A stretch of DNA of 64,000 nt, taken from the NCBI RefSeq assembly GCF_014839805.1, contig NC_051123.1:912727-976726 (forward strand), written 5' to 3'. The notes under the pieces were generated by a model, which was not told where the DNA came from, did no database searches, and worked only from the letters and a program-made list of their open reading frames with translations. Each line of letters begins with the position of its first letter. The stretch's first letter is position 1. Of this stretch, positions 49,586 through 62,814 are shown in pieces. Origin of the DNA: Manduca sexta. Taxonomy: Eukaryota > Arthropoda > Insecta > Lepidoptera > Sphingidae. The position numbers and the translations under genes were made by a program.

Positions 49586-52500
49586 CATTTAAAAAGTACG
49601 CATAAAATAAAATCATTTGCCTTATGTTTTCATGGAAAAAAAATTACTTATGTTCACGAGACTAGCTACTATGTTGTCATTCAGTCCGCGCGCGGGTCGA
49701 AGTCCACGAGGTTCAGTGACACATCGATGCGAGACGCGCACGACTCGTGTCGCGCAACAGAGCTCGCGTCATCCGGCAACAATCGATTGTTATAAAGTAA
49801 AATTGTTAAGTTAGTGTTCTTTGATTTGTTAGTTCTATTTGGGCAGTTATTATTAGATAAAGCTAAATTATATTTTGAAGAATTGATAAATGCTTAAAGT
49901 CAACAACAGTAATATTCATTATTATAATGTAATTAATAATATTACAAAGTAAATATGCTAAAATGCATAATTACCAAAACGAATGTAACCTAATTCTATT
50001 TATAAATATTTATAAGTAGGTACTTATTCTATTTTTAAATTTATTTAGTTAATTCTTTTTCGTTTTTGGCAAAGGCATTATGGTATTAGTCCGCAATATT
50101 ACTCAAGTCATTAAGCGTCATTATTGTGTCAAATACTAGACAGTATATACGGGCTTTTAAATATTGTTACCTACGGCCAAGTATAATAGTCACAGCGATC
50201 GAAACATCCATCAATAGTATACCGCGAAGGATGCACGTTGCAACAGAAAAGTAAAAGTTGCATGAAAGTAGCCAGCTCTGGTTCTCAGAAGGGGCCAACG
50301 CTCGCCGTTTCCTGCGGTATTTACATATTGTTTATAACACGGGGTTTGATTGTGATGCGCTTTAGATGTGTATGTCATTGTCCAGGTTAAAGGAAATTGC
50401 GAGCTAAAAGAACTTTAAATAGTAGTACTTATTGCGTCAAATCTTTCTTATTTATTATCGAGGTTTAGGTCAAAGAATATCATCGTTAATTTCTTTGTTA
50501 CAACTTTACTGGAATCATGCAATTTGAATCCTGAAATACGTTTAAGTACAAAATGAGTAGAATAGTTTCCAAATTGTTGTCAATATATTCTTCATGTTAC
50601 ATGCGATTTTCTTGACTTTTCACATCGGATTGTTGAATTTTTTAATACATTTGAAAAGAACTGGCGGCCACCCAAAATATGAAATGCTAACAATACCATC
50701 AATCTAGATATGTCGACGATACGCGATCTAGAGCCTTCAGCTTACGTATAACCCTTAATGTCTGAACTATCCATTGTAAAATTAGTTATTGTTACTAATA
50801 TTCATGTGAAAATTTGGAATGTTATAACTGATAAACTACTGAATGGATATTATTGCAATTTGGCATTCAGAGAGACAAACTCCTCGATTAATATACATAA
50901 TATAGCATATGTTTATAGCCGGTCTTTTATTCCAGAAATACACACGATTCATTTCCAATTGTTACTGAGTGGTGAGCAATTACCATCAGGTAATCCAGGT
51001 CGTACGAACCTTCCTTAAAAGACAGTAGCTCTGTGGTAGGTTACGCATTCAACACGTAAACTGCCAGTAGCTTCCTGCACTGCGGTTTTCTGTGCGGTCT
51101 TCATAATTTTAAAAGGAAAGTTTTCCTTGTATTTATTTACGTATAGCTAGGGGATTCACCGAGCTAAGGAAGTGCACAGTCCCCGATAAGAAGTGAGACA
51201 AACACTGAGTTATTTTGATTAAGAGAGCTTCGTTGTCATTGACCACACTCAACATTATAAAGAACCATGATTAGTTCAGAATGTCAAGCGCATTGTAGTT
51301 ACTTATAGTCTAAAGTTCGAAATTGTGACAGACGTGGAGCTTACTCCAACGGTTTAAATTCCTCATTTAGTTATAAAAAGTGCCTATGTTCCCTGTCTAC
51401 TCCCTAAGTGTAGACGTGTAAGTATCTCCAGCAGAAGTCCGCACGCCGCCGAGCGCACGTACGCCATGACGCACCGCCACTCGCCATTCCACCGACATCT
51501 GGACGATACGTGAGAGGAAGCGTAAGCAGTTTGCCTGCATGTACAAAAATATTTAAAAGAGAATGAAGAAGACGGGAAAGAAGATAAAAGTACATAAATT
51601 AAAGAAGGTAGAGTCATAATTGGTGCAAATCAAAGGGTTTGCCGTCCTATGATGTAATAGGTGATTTCATTTCGAGTTCCATATTCCCGTGGAACTCTAC
51701 GTTCATAACTCTACGAACGTTAAACTCGCATTCATGGGAATCCGTTCTTAGAGACGATATTCGTTGCACACCATTAATACGACGTTTTGTCTAACCGATT
51801 ATATACCAGGTGACTCCGAAATTATAATGAGTCTTTCATATGTATAATGGTTGCTACTCAAGTGTCCACAATATTGGGATCCCTTTCATTAGCCCAGGAA
51901 CTCAGGGTAAACTAACTCACACCAACGAGTAGTAAATATTTAAACCTAGAGGAATTCTAAAATATTTTGGATGCTGGTAATCTTATTAAGAGTATAAAAT
52001 GCCAAATCTTCGGTGCCAACATGGTAATGTTTAAATAACACGTTCGAAACGTCCTCGACACGAAGGAGGTCACTCCGGGCTGTTCGTAAAATAGATCGCG
52101 CCGGAAACAGCGGCGCTTCACTCGTGACGCGTGTCCGGACATCTGACGATGTAAACAACGTTATTTAAACAATATCGAGGAAGTTGATAGTAAGTCGACG
52201 ACTAACCATAGGCCATACGGTCTACACCCTGACACATGTTAGTTTATTACCAAAACTGTCTTCAATGTCCTTAAAACCAGAAGATTTTGTGATTACACAC
52301 TGGTCTTCAAAGTTCCCACATAACCAGACAGATTCTTGGGTATGAAAAACCTACTTAGGAAATATGTAAACAGACAATAGTCTTCAGTGTTGTTAATGGA
52401 ATGATGAAATATTCTGGGCTAGGCAGCCGGTCGGGCTGTAGTTACGCCATGCGTGGGAATACTGTTTATATCTGTGACGTCACATCCTGCGCAACGTGTA

Positions 52501-54237
52501 TGCTCTTTCATACTTTTATTTTTCCTGTCCACGTCTTGTTTTTGATATCTTACTAAGGATTTGATTGTTTGCGGCTATTGCACAGTTTTTATTTTTAAGT
52601 AATTCACTTATAAATTCATGCAGTTCAAAATCCCAATGTCAATTACCGTATATCAATGATGACATTTAAAAATCCGTAAGAGATATCGTAAAGGTTATCC
52701 GTAAGAGAAATCATAATATTATCTGTATTAAAATTCTCATTTGGCTGACGTTAAATTTCAGGTACCCAGAATAAGACTAAAATAACATATAATCATTCGT
52801 ACTTATATCGATTTAATGCGAGACGACCACCAAAACGGTACCACATCTTCCCGAATATAGCCGCCATATTGAAGCGGGTTGGCGCGAATTTGCATAGAAC
52901 CGTTAACGACACCAAAAATGTACGATAACACACGAAATTGACTTTAAAATGGCAACGTTCCTGTTTTTTTTGGGAAGTAAACAGAATGGAAATTATAACG
53001 ATTCGTAACAGTTCACGGTAACTGTACTCGGTTGATTCTGTGCTTTTTTGTTTCGCATTTCGATCGAAGGAAGTTTGTTTATTCAGCCATGTCATTTGTA
53101 GTTTAAAGTTTTGTTTGCAGATTTTACGAAGCAACAAAGAAACAAACGTTACGGTTGCTTTAAATCTATAAATTAAGTTGTTAAAATTAAATCTACAATA
53201 GTTAAGGTAAAATGATAAATTACAAAGCGTTCTAAACCTATATGTTATATAGCGCGTTAGTACGTGCATAATATTATATATTTTTAGATTTTCCTCCAAA
53301 TAGAAATAATAATAAAAGAAACAGAGCGTCCGTAAAACCTGTATCCGTGTGGATAAAAGTATCATTCAATGCTAATGACTTACGCAATGTTTTGGCGCGT
53401 CCATAAATTACAGAGCGCCGACATTTTGTTCTCAATTGCGTTGTTTGTCTATTGCTGCTAGGTTTACCCGCGCTTTTTTTATTATTTATAGGCCATAGAT
53501 TACGAAGCGTGTCGGCGATGATTGTTAGTTTGTTCTTTATGACCGTTCTTGCCGTTTGTGCCATTTTCTGTGATGAATCACCATGCATGTTGTGTATGAT
53601 CTTTGGTAAATATTTATAGATGTCAGTTTAAGAATAGCTTGGCTCCGTGATTCCCCCAGCGTCATTCCAAAAGGCCCGATCTTTTAGATATTTAGCTTGT
53701 CTCAAAGTGCATTTAAATATAGTAAAAGTCTAGGCAAAAACGTAATAACACTATGTTAAAAATAATACCTTTGTTAGCATCTGTCTACAATATAATTATT
53801 GACATTTTCATATTGTTTAAATGAACTTTTCTCGTTTCCTAAAAACGGTACAGTTATTGATTCGAGGTAAATTTATTGTATTAAATTAAAAGCCTTGACC
53901 TCTTTCAAATACCTATCTATTCTCTGTAGAGATCGTCTTAACTGGTTGTACGTTTGAAAGTTTTCCGAACGGTGAAACCTTCAACAAATATTTCAGTTGA
54001 TGATGCATAGCGCAAAAGTGTTTATACAAAAAAGAAAATTATGGCATAGAAACTAACTTCGTTTACTGACAGGCGAAGGTATAAAATCGTACTGCCATGT
54101 CTTAGCGTATAGAAAGTGGATGTAAAAAATAATTTGCTACCATTTAAAACGGGTAAAAATTGAGCTTTCCTTTTTTAATACCTTTACACACTTTCGTAAT
54201 TCCTTTGTCATAGATGTTATATTTTGTAATTAATTAG
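49586..54237. other. Mostly non-coding, one weak exon candidate
   Basis: It contains a GC-rich patch at 49685-49790 and the weak minus-strand exon candidate at 53383-53588. The 190-codon minus-strand frame at 52793-53365 has no domain and is probably chance. Confidence 0.35.
53383..53588 (-). CDS. Weak candidate first exon, basic N-terminus
   Basis: A minus-strand frame starts at 53588 or, with a better context (CAGAAAATGGCA), about eight codons further in. It encodes a basic, acid-poor segment that includes MAQTARTVIKNKLTIIADTL and later RTKCRRSVIYGRAKTL, and it reaches a consensus GTAAGT donor at about 53382. The composition would fit a mitochondrial presequence. Joining to the nearby acceptor at about 52958 puts the reading out of frame, so no complete gene can be built. 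It may be chance. Confidence 0.2.
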
Positions 54238-54440
54238 TTTTTGCTCGCGGCTTCACTCGCGTGTAAGAGTTTTTCCAGGATAAACTTCCCGCTATATATT
54301 ATCCAGGGATAATCGATATCCTTCATAGAGTCTCAAACTATATCAATATTAAATTTTACCGAAATCCTGTTGGTTGGTCTTGAATTTATTGCGCTCAGAC
54401 AGACGCGGTGGAGAGACTTCGTTTTATAATACGTTAGGAT
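54238..54440 (+). repeat. Degenerate copy of the same LINE/SINE family
   Basis: GCGGCTTCACTCGCGTGTAA, TATTATCCAGGGATAATC, GAAATCCTGTTGGTTGG and finally TTATAATACGTTAGGAT follow the layout of this widespread lepidopteran repeat. It has many indels. Confidence 0.5.
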
Positions 54441-55289
54441 GTTACTTGCTATTGCAATTGTGATTCCGCGCACTAGTAGGTGTTAAAAAACAGATATTTT
54501 TAATAAAAGTTGCTCTAATGAACTCCCAAAAGAAATATCGACGCTGTAGTTTTAAGCGGTAATAGATATTATCCCTCTCTGATTATATCCTCCTATAATC
54601 TTATTATTTAAAAATTAATACCGCCTATTTTGTCAATTCAGCCTTCAGTGGAAATGCGGTACCATTAAAATTTACAAGTTCCTAAAGGCAAGAGGCCACG
54701 TATAAGTTATAAGCCCTGTACATAGACTACGTTACATAGAGCTGTGTACGGTTCATTGTTCTTCACAGTTGGGCAGAGCTATATAGAATGGAACTATGTC
54801 ATCCATTTCATAAACAATCATGCATTCTATCCATGTTGGGATTCAAACAGTAAAATAATAAATGGCTTACAATGTTTACGATTACGCATTAATAATTGTA
54901 GTTTCTAAAACTGCGACTATTATACATAGAGTAACGATATTATTATTTTATTTTTTTTGTTTCGTGATCCGACTATCGTAGATATATGATGCATAAAACT
55001 TTCCTTGGGTATCGCACCCCATCCCTCTATAATTACTTGCCAGTAATACGTTGGGTAACGCCAGCCAGCTGCGTTTCGCGGCCCGACTGCCCAACATGCC
55101 TGTTTCTGATTCTTGGAACGGTGCACTTGCTTGCGACGCGGTACAAAAATAAAAATACAATGGACTCTTTCCCGCCATTCTCTCAGCTTAGCGCAACATA
55201 ACCTAGAAACAGTTGGATTCGATATTAAACTCTAAACTTGGATCTATAAAGTCGAAATTGCATAGATTGAGTTTGTATTTAGAACGTTG

Positions 55290-55480
55290 TTCCACGGAGA
55301 AGGATGCGTCACAGAATGGCGTCCGCGGAGCGAGCTCGGCGCGGGTCATCGCGCTAACGCGTACACTGTAGTCTGTACAGTACACGTGTATTTCTATAGT
55401 TATGGAGTCGGTTTTACGTTACGTTGTTGCCAGCCGGTCGCTACTCGCCGGCGAAGGTCACGGGACGATCGGCGCTCGGC
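55290..55480 (+). promoter_or_regulatory. CpG-rich island with a GTTGTTGCC motif variant
   Basis: This GC-rich block contains ACGTTGTTGCC at 55421-55431 followed by AGCCGGTCG, resembling the motif context at 14950 and 44236. An imperfect palindrome around GTACACTGTAGTCTGTACAG lies at 55362-55390. The frames across it are arginine-rich and unrecognised. Confidence 0.3.
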
Positions 55481-56309
55481 GCTCGTTGCACTATCGTCTT
55501 GTCGATGTGTCGATGTTCGCATTCATATTTACAATTTTGTAGGGTTGATGACTGGCTGTTACTCCAATGTAGATTAGGGTTGTCGACGAAATGTAGTTCT
55601 CTCTTGTGTTGTGCAGTTTTTACGAGTTTATCTTCTAGGGTTGACAACTTTAGATAAATTAAGTATTGTTGCATGGAGTTAAATTGTTGTAACTTGCATT
55701 GTGTTTTCTCTCTATTCTTGCGTTTTATTTTTGCATGAATGCGTATTGTATATTCTATAAATGTTTTGTAACTACAGGATTTCGAAATGCATAGGTATTT
55801 TTTATTTAAAATTGTTTTTTTTAAATCCTATGAGGCAATGTTTGAATACCGCGCGGTCTATTTTTCATATTGCTTATCTATTGAGAGCAAAGGTTAATTA
55901 TAATAAAAGAATGTGAAGTATCTTCATTGTTGTACACGACAAAGTGCATAGCCCCTTCTAGGGTTAAAAGTCTGGTTCTTACAATTTTTTTTTTGAATAA
56001 ACCTAGGCTGAACGAAATGCGCTGAATCTCGGTCTATCCTCTCAGAACAAAGCATGAGACATACTCTCTTCCTTATTTTAGATGCAGGTTTTCATAGATT
56101 TTTTATCGTAACCATAACATTAAAAGTAGAATAGACTAGGATTGTCTAGCGTGGGATCAGGACGATGTAGTATTTAAGTCGTATAGGGCTTCAGGCAGGG
56201 CTTCGCGGGGCTTAACGAGCGCTCTGAGAACAAGGCTTAGCACACTGGTCACTAGTCGCGACTTCGACTTGATACTGATTTCACGCCACCGATTTATTTA
56301 TTTATTTAA

Positions 56310-56626
56310 TAATATCAGCCCTGTATTATATACTTGCCCACTGCTGAGCACGGGCCTCCTCTACTACTGAGAGGGATTAGGCCTTAGTCCACCACGCTGG
56401 CCTAGTGCGGGTTGGTAGACTTCTCACACCTTCGAAATTCCTATAGAGAACTTCTTAGATGTGCAAGGTTTCATCACGATGTTTTCCTTCACCGTTAAAG
56501 CGAACGATAAATTTACAAAGAATACACACATGATTTTAGAAAAGTCAGAGGTGTGTGCCCTTGGGATTTGAACCTGCGGACATTCGTCTTCGCAGTCCGT
56601 TCCACACCCAACGAGGCTATCGCCGC
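56310..56626 (-). repeat. tRNA-derived SINE, family S1, copy C, with target-site duplication
   Basis: This is a full-length copy close to copy A. It is flanked by an identical 18-nt A/T sequence (ATTTATTTATTTATTTAA at 56292-56309 and 56630-56647), the expected target-site duplication of LINE-driven insertion. Because the duplicated sequence is itself a simple repeat, this is supportive but not conclusive. Confidence 0.85.
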
Positions 56627-57313
56627 TTCATTTATTTATTTATTTAAATATATTTCTCCAATAGTACACACATTTCTGGTTTATAACATTACAGTAGTAA
56701 AGTTACATTCTGATGTGTGTATCAATTATAGGAGTATACAACATTCACAAATTAATACGCAATGTTGATATTTTACAACATTACCGATGTGAGAGAATAA
56801 AACATATTTGCAGTGTTACTGACGCTTTTTATTAAGCCTCTTAAGTTTACGCTTTTGTCGGGCGTCATCTTCATCATTAAGATGGGAAGACGCGAAATTA
56901 TTAGCGTCCATAAGTTTAGTAACTCGTGCGACCTATCATTTTATACATAAACCTAGACACAAGAAATCGTGTTATTTTTTATTGAATTCACAAGATCGGT
57001 CGACTTGGATGTTAAACTAGGATCTCATGGGTTAATAACAATAATTATAAAAAGAGGATAATAGGTGTCGCAAATAAAAAAAGTTATAAAACAAACGAAG
57101 TAAAAATACTCTTAACAAAATAATTCTCTAACAATGTTATTTACGTTTGAAACGAATCGTGGCGATAAGCCGTCAATCACAATTAGTTTAATTGCGTTTC
57201 ATTATTGAGTCATATATAGATAAATATATATCCGTATGAGACATGTGGACTTGTTATTGTTGCCATTAGAGCAATGCTACACAGTTGTGTTTACGACATG
57301 AGTTTGACTACAA

Positions 57314-57496
57314 CAGGGGCCTTATTCTCTATCCCGCACGTTATTTTAACAGTGCGTAACAAGCACGTAACACAACGCATCATGTTTAGGACTATAGAAA
57401 TTTGGCTTACAGAATACCATTCCACGCACATTTCTCGGAGATAACATGACAGGGCCGCGTTACACGCTTACACCATCATACAGAATAAGGGCCCTG
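57314..57496. mobile_element. 183-nt hAT-like MITE, copy 2
   Basis: Terminal inverted repeats CAGGGGCCTTATTCTCTAT and CAGGGCCCTTATTCTGTAT (two mismatches in 19) bound a 183-nt element with no open frame. The interior is nearly identical to the copy at 34080. The 8 nt on each side (GACTACAA and TCTCAACT) do not match, so no target duplication is visible. Confidence 0.8.
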
Positions 57497-59075
57497 TCTC
57501 AACTCGACGTGGTATTAAGCGATGACTACAGACAAAACTTATACTCAATTGATCTTTATTACATAGTCTAATTGGACAAAAAAAGATGTAAGAAACTAAA
57601 GTGTTCCCAGAATCGAACTTACTATCTCCCATTCTAAATATTCTCCGCTAGAAGGAGGTGATAAGAATAGTGACTACAATATTGATGGCGAGAAAGCTGG
57701 CATAGCCATAAAAGCCAATGTTTAGTCGCGCTTTCTGGAGTCAATGTAATTTTGGCGAATTTTAAAAAAAATCTTTTGTTAATCATACAAATTTTTTTTC
57801 TTATAATTTTTATCTTTTACTTTTTCTACTACTTCATCTCAGAAACGGACTTTTACGCGAAACCGCGTTCAATAGCTAATACAATTACAAACACAATTAA
57901 TGAAATAAGTAAAGTGAAGTTTTGTTTTTCTTAGCTACTACCTACATTCACTGAACAGGCCCTTTTGAAATTGATCGTCGAAAGCCAATTCAGTGAGTGG
58001 CTCGGGAGGAAGCAATCAATATGTTCGTTTGAAAGGCTATCATTGTATTCGAACGGAGCGGCGACGTAACGCCGAAATTTTCCACTCAACAACATGTAGG
58101 CTCAGTTTGCTGCTGAAGAAAATATACCTTAGTAACAAGAACATCTCGATAAACATGTAATATTTCAAAAAACAGGAAAGGAATATGTTAGTGTTAATGC
58201 TTTATTAACAAAACAAATTAACTTTAACCTAAAATCGGCCGAGTTCATTACACGATCAGTAAATAATGACGCCAACTCGTCAATTCGGGCTGAACGCGAG
58301 TTCGAAATTCAAACATCGAACAAATAAGTGAAGTGTAAAAATATCCCAAGTTGACACGCTGTCGGATGGCGTCAAGGTCGGCGGGGCGTGTGGGCGGCGC
58401 ACGCGAACGTACACATGTGGCTCCGTACGTTCTCACACGGGATTATTTAAAGATTTTAACTGACAACTTGGACTGAGACGGTGTGAGTTTCCCTTTTCGT
58501 GCAGGTAGTAGAAAACTTACATATCAATTGGATGTTCAATAGTAAGGGACGCGAATTGGCATTTAGACAGGTAGTCCCAAGTTTAGGAAATATAGAACCT
58601 CTTTTTGAAAAACTTTTCACATCATGTTGTTAACTGACATAGGCATAGCAAATAATATTAAATAGAAGCATTTGAATCAACACTGTTGAGTAATGATATG
58701 AACATACGCCTTAGTCTGACTCACTTGATGAAGTTGTCAAACAAGCTGGAAGGTGTGTGGGCGGCTTTACATTCCGCTGACAGACGTGTCGTGTGTGATT
58801 GAAACCTAGGATAAGTGTGGTTAATTATTTTTCACTTTACTATTCCTTTTTAAATGACCATTTTTCTGGACATTGGAAACAAACGATTTTATCGTGATGT
58901 GATTATATAAGGATTTAATAGTCTGCCGTGCATCCTGCAATAAATAAGTTAATAATCTTCATGCACATTTAATGTCCGGCGTGATATTTCGACTCTAATT
59001 CAAAAAGGACGAAATGTTACATCCAAATCTGACAAACTGATATGAAAAATAATACAATACAAAAAAAAGGTGAAA
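57497..59075. other. Non-coding, nothing recognised
   Basis: AT-rich, with a GC-rich patch at 58360-58440. A tRNA-B-box-like CCAGAATCGAACT in reverse orientation near 57607 may be a SINE relic. Confidence 0.35.
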
Positions 59076-59079
59076 TTAA

Positions 59080-59353
59080 GGCGATACCTCAAGGTCCATT
59101 TTCATACATTTTGTTTCGGCTTTAATCTGGGTAACTGAACAAGTATTGGCAAGTAAAGAATTTAAATTTAATATGACGAAATTTTAAAGGCAGAAATATC
59201 CATGATTATTAATTATTTTTACATTTTTCTTTCAACTGCGAGAACTAATCACTAACTAGACGTGAATTTAAATTCTTTACTTGCCAATACTTGTTTAGTT
59301 ACCCAGATTAAAGGCGAAACAAAATGTATGAAAATGGACCTTGAGGTATCGCC
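59080..59353. mobile_element. TTAA-flanked MITE with 89-nt terminal inverted repeats
   Basis: A 274-nt non-autonomous element. The left arm (59080-59168) and right arm (59265-59353) are inverted copies with two mismatches in 89 nt. Both ends adjoin TTAA (59076-59079 and 59354-59357), as expected for a TTAA target-site duplication. The termini read GGCGATACCTCAAGG. It has no open frame. TTAA targets are typical of piggyBac-like elements, but these termini do not look like the usual piggyBac CCC ends, so the driving family is unknown. Confidence 0.85.
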
Positions 59354-59534
59354 TTAAGAAACCAGTAGCAAATATAACAAAATATGATCGTTTATAAAAT
59401 ATATATAAAAAATATCAGCCTCCTTCAAACTAGTGATCTAAATGCTAAAAAAATTTTTTTAAGGCCTGCCAACCTTACGAAGTCTAACTAAACTACGCAA
59501 ACCTCACGGCAAAAATACAAGTTTGAAACTGCTA

Positions 59535-59560
59535 CGCCGCGCCGCGCCGCGCCGCGCCGC
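59535..59560. repeat. (GCCGC)5 minisatellite
   Basis: Five tandem CGCCG/GCCGC units in an otherwise AT-rich stretch. No gene is seen next to it. Confidence 0.8.
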
Positions 59561-59570
59561 TTCGGTGACA

Positions 59571-62500
59571 AGTCCCTGGAGGGAACTTTCTTGTTTCACT
59601 CGCTATTAACGAGTCTACGTACTTTTTGTTGGTAATTTTCGTTTTTTTTTGTGAGATATGGCACGAGAATTAAAATGTAATTTCCTCTTCAGCATATTAT
59701 TGATAGTTAAATCGAATAAATTAGAAAAACAGGTGAAATAATAAAGGAATTAGTCACACATATAAAAAAAAAATTCGTTAAATAAAAAATTAATAGAAAA
59801 ATGTCAGCCTTCTTCAAAGTAGTGAATTAAAATTCTAAATGCTTAATAAGTCGATCTAGAATTTTTTATGGGAGGCCCATGTTCAGTAGTGGCCATCCTA
59901 CGGCCGATGATGATGACGAAGTCGAATAATGCTGGTTGTCAGTCGCGTGCGACATTTGTATCATGTATCAACATGTTTTCTATATATTCTACAGAAATAT
60001 GTTTACTTGCAAGCCACGACCTAGAGGTTTCTTCAAAACCTCAAATCTGACTCACAAACTCCAAGATACGTTATCTACAATAACAAGTAAAGTAGCAAGT
60101 CACAGCGTTAACCCACATACCCAGCGGTTACACAAAGCAAAAAACACCAAATGGTTTATCAATTGCATTATCTGTTATGAAAGGCGACCGATTTCCGCGC
60201 GCTGTTTGTTTTGGTAACACGCGGAGGTGCGGTTAATGCGTGATTCCTTCGCATAATTAATTATAGTCGTCACTGCTCACTAGTGTGCATTGTCTATGGA
60301 AAACCACGGACAGAGGTATTTGTTTTTTGTAGAGTCGTTTCCGTAGTATAATTTCAATTAGGGCCTAGGTTTAAGGAAGACAATCTAGTCTTAATGTAAT
60401 TTAGTGCTTAAGTATTGTATATAAAGATTGTGTTCTGTGCTATGCCTTTTGTTAAATTAAAAAAGGGATGATTGAAATTCGGGTTTTAATTTAGTCTTGT
60501 GTGTTTTGGTATGCGCAATATTTTTATCATTCAGTTAAAGTTTTTATACTAAAAGTTCGACGCTCTGTAACCAGAGACGGTAATATAACAAAAAAATATT
60601 TGCACAAGTTTTCCATTATTTCCACACAATTACCACATATCGCGAAAACACACAAAAAGCGAACGCTAATAGCCGCCAAAGTAAAGATCCGCTTTGTAAA
60701 GGTAACGGTTGAATCACCTGAGTTGTGAATCACCGGTGCACTCGCACAATGCAGCGTGACTCACTCGGCGCCTGCGCAGCTTTGTGCACTCCTTTTGGCG
60801 AGTTAATTTATACCGGTATGTAGTACGATAGGTGACATATACTTGTGGGTATAACATTGCGTATAAAGGATGAATGAAAGGTCAATTCAATTCTCATTAG
60901 GACGATTGTTGGTTGTTTTTGCAGCGGAAAACGGAAAAATGCCACTGACATCTAGAGTATTATGCCAGGGCTACGCCGACCTTAATTGTGGTGATTTCTG
61001 CACTTTCTCCACTATTCTCACTGATCACTGTCTTGTCATTTGGAGGTCAAAAAATAACCCGATTCCTTTTCTTAATCATCAAAACTCGTTCGGGGTCAAC
61101 ACAAAATATGAACTCTAGAATATAAAAGCGGCACGCAATGCGGCCATTACAAAATATTGTCTCACGCATGATTACAAATGTAGACGATACATAATGTCGC
61201 GTGGTTGTGCGGCGTTCTGCTCAAGGGCAGGGCCGGATTTGGATTAATTTGCATTTTAATTATGTCATTATAAAATACTGATTATATTGTATAAGTGGTG
61301 AATGTATTTTACGATTTATTTTTCCTTCTTCATGTTTGTGACATGATTTGATTTGTATGTCTAGCCCAATTTCAACTGGACTGTAGGACGTGTATTTTGA
61401 CATTGTTTTTTTTTTTAATCGAAGTAATAAAAGACAATGACAAATAGAATGCTTATCCAGAACTATAACGTTTTTTCATCGATATTGGAACGTAAGACCA
61501 ACTTAAAGCGTAAGAAGATATCCACCCAACCGTCTACAGATATACAAACACTGGTCTCAACTCTCAATAAGTAAAAGGATCCCACGACCTCTTCGTCGGC
61601 TCTCGGTCGCCGCGTCACGTAGACCTTCGGAGTGAATCATTAAATTACTGGAAATGAGATTTGTAACTGTTATTTAACGAACGGTTTAATTTTTATTACA
61701 TTATAAACACTACGCAATGCTATTAATTATGTTATTAAAATGTATTTTGGTAAACCAAAAATAATTCTGTGTTTTTTGCATAAATTAACAGGTTATTGAT
61801 GAAGGATTTATCATGTAGTAATGAACATCGAATATAAGTGTGAATTTTGACACATTTTTACAAAGGCTCATAAGGTCGAGATTCAAATCGCCTTTAATTA
61901 ACACATTGTCGTTGAAACACTATTCTTACGCAACATCTGTTATGATTGAATAATTTTTAAACAATACATATTTGGTAGAGAGCCCTCAACCCCTTAACGG
62001 ATATCTAACTCCCGCCCTGCCAAGTTCTATAAAGAAGCGAAATTCTTTAAAAACGTCATATTTGCCTTAATTATCAGTGTTGTTTAAATTATATTTAAGC
62101 TTCACAACAAGCATTAATGTCGCAAATCGTCTCACAGAAGTCGAATGAAAGTTCCTTGTTTTTTAATTTTAATTGGGTAGGAAGTTTCTTAACTCAACCA
62201 AATGTTAATTAAACTTCGGAAAGGTCTTGTACGTGTGCTCTATAATTCAAAATGACATTATGGCACATAATTTACGCGTACGGCCATTTTATTTACGTAA
62301 TGTGGGAAAATGTTAGCTCGAATACAAGGCTTTGATTTGGTATATGTACAGAATAATATGTTGTTTGAATAGATTTCTTTAATATCTTCGAATGGTATGA
62401 AAAAATATGGTTTTAATATAAAACTTGCAGATACAAAATAACTTGTACGGAAATATATCAAATGACTAACTGCCTTCTGACTTATACAATATAACAATTT

Positions 62501-62814
62501 ACCTTTTTCATCATCTGCTAATTTATTACGAGGGACCTTTTTTCCATAGCTTCCACAGATACATCATTAATTTATTTTTCCATAAACAACCGTCTTGTCC
62601 AAGAAATATGAACTATCAATGTCGATACACCGTTACCTGACGCACGCCGCAAGCATCCGGGGACTGGTCGGGCCGCTTTTCGGCTCGGATCCTTTGTGAC
62701 AGGCTCCGTGCAAACGTAAAAAGCTTTTTCGAAATGATTTTGGTATAATATTATACAGGGCAGTTTTGAGTTCACTAGATGTCGCTCTTAGTGGTTGATA
62801 GAGATTATCTGTGA
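59571..62814. other. Non-coding, nothing firmly recognised
   Basis: It has a GC-rich patch at 60730-60800 and an acceptor-like site at 60924 (GGTTGTTTTTGCAG) followed by an open frame to 61118 with no recognised domain. Confidence 0.35.

Noticed and set aside
52793..53365. 190-codon minus-strand open frame
   Set aside because: It is rich in Phe, Tyr, Leu and Ile as expected from AT-rich DNA, and has no domain. Its last part (from MAAIFGKMWYRFGG) looked like a start, but no supporting splice site keeps it going.
55287..55577. 96-codon frame in the 55-kb CpG island
   Set aside because: It has arginine- and cysteine-rich composition from GC-rich DNA, with no family match and no splice support.
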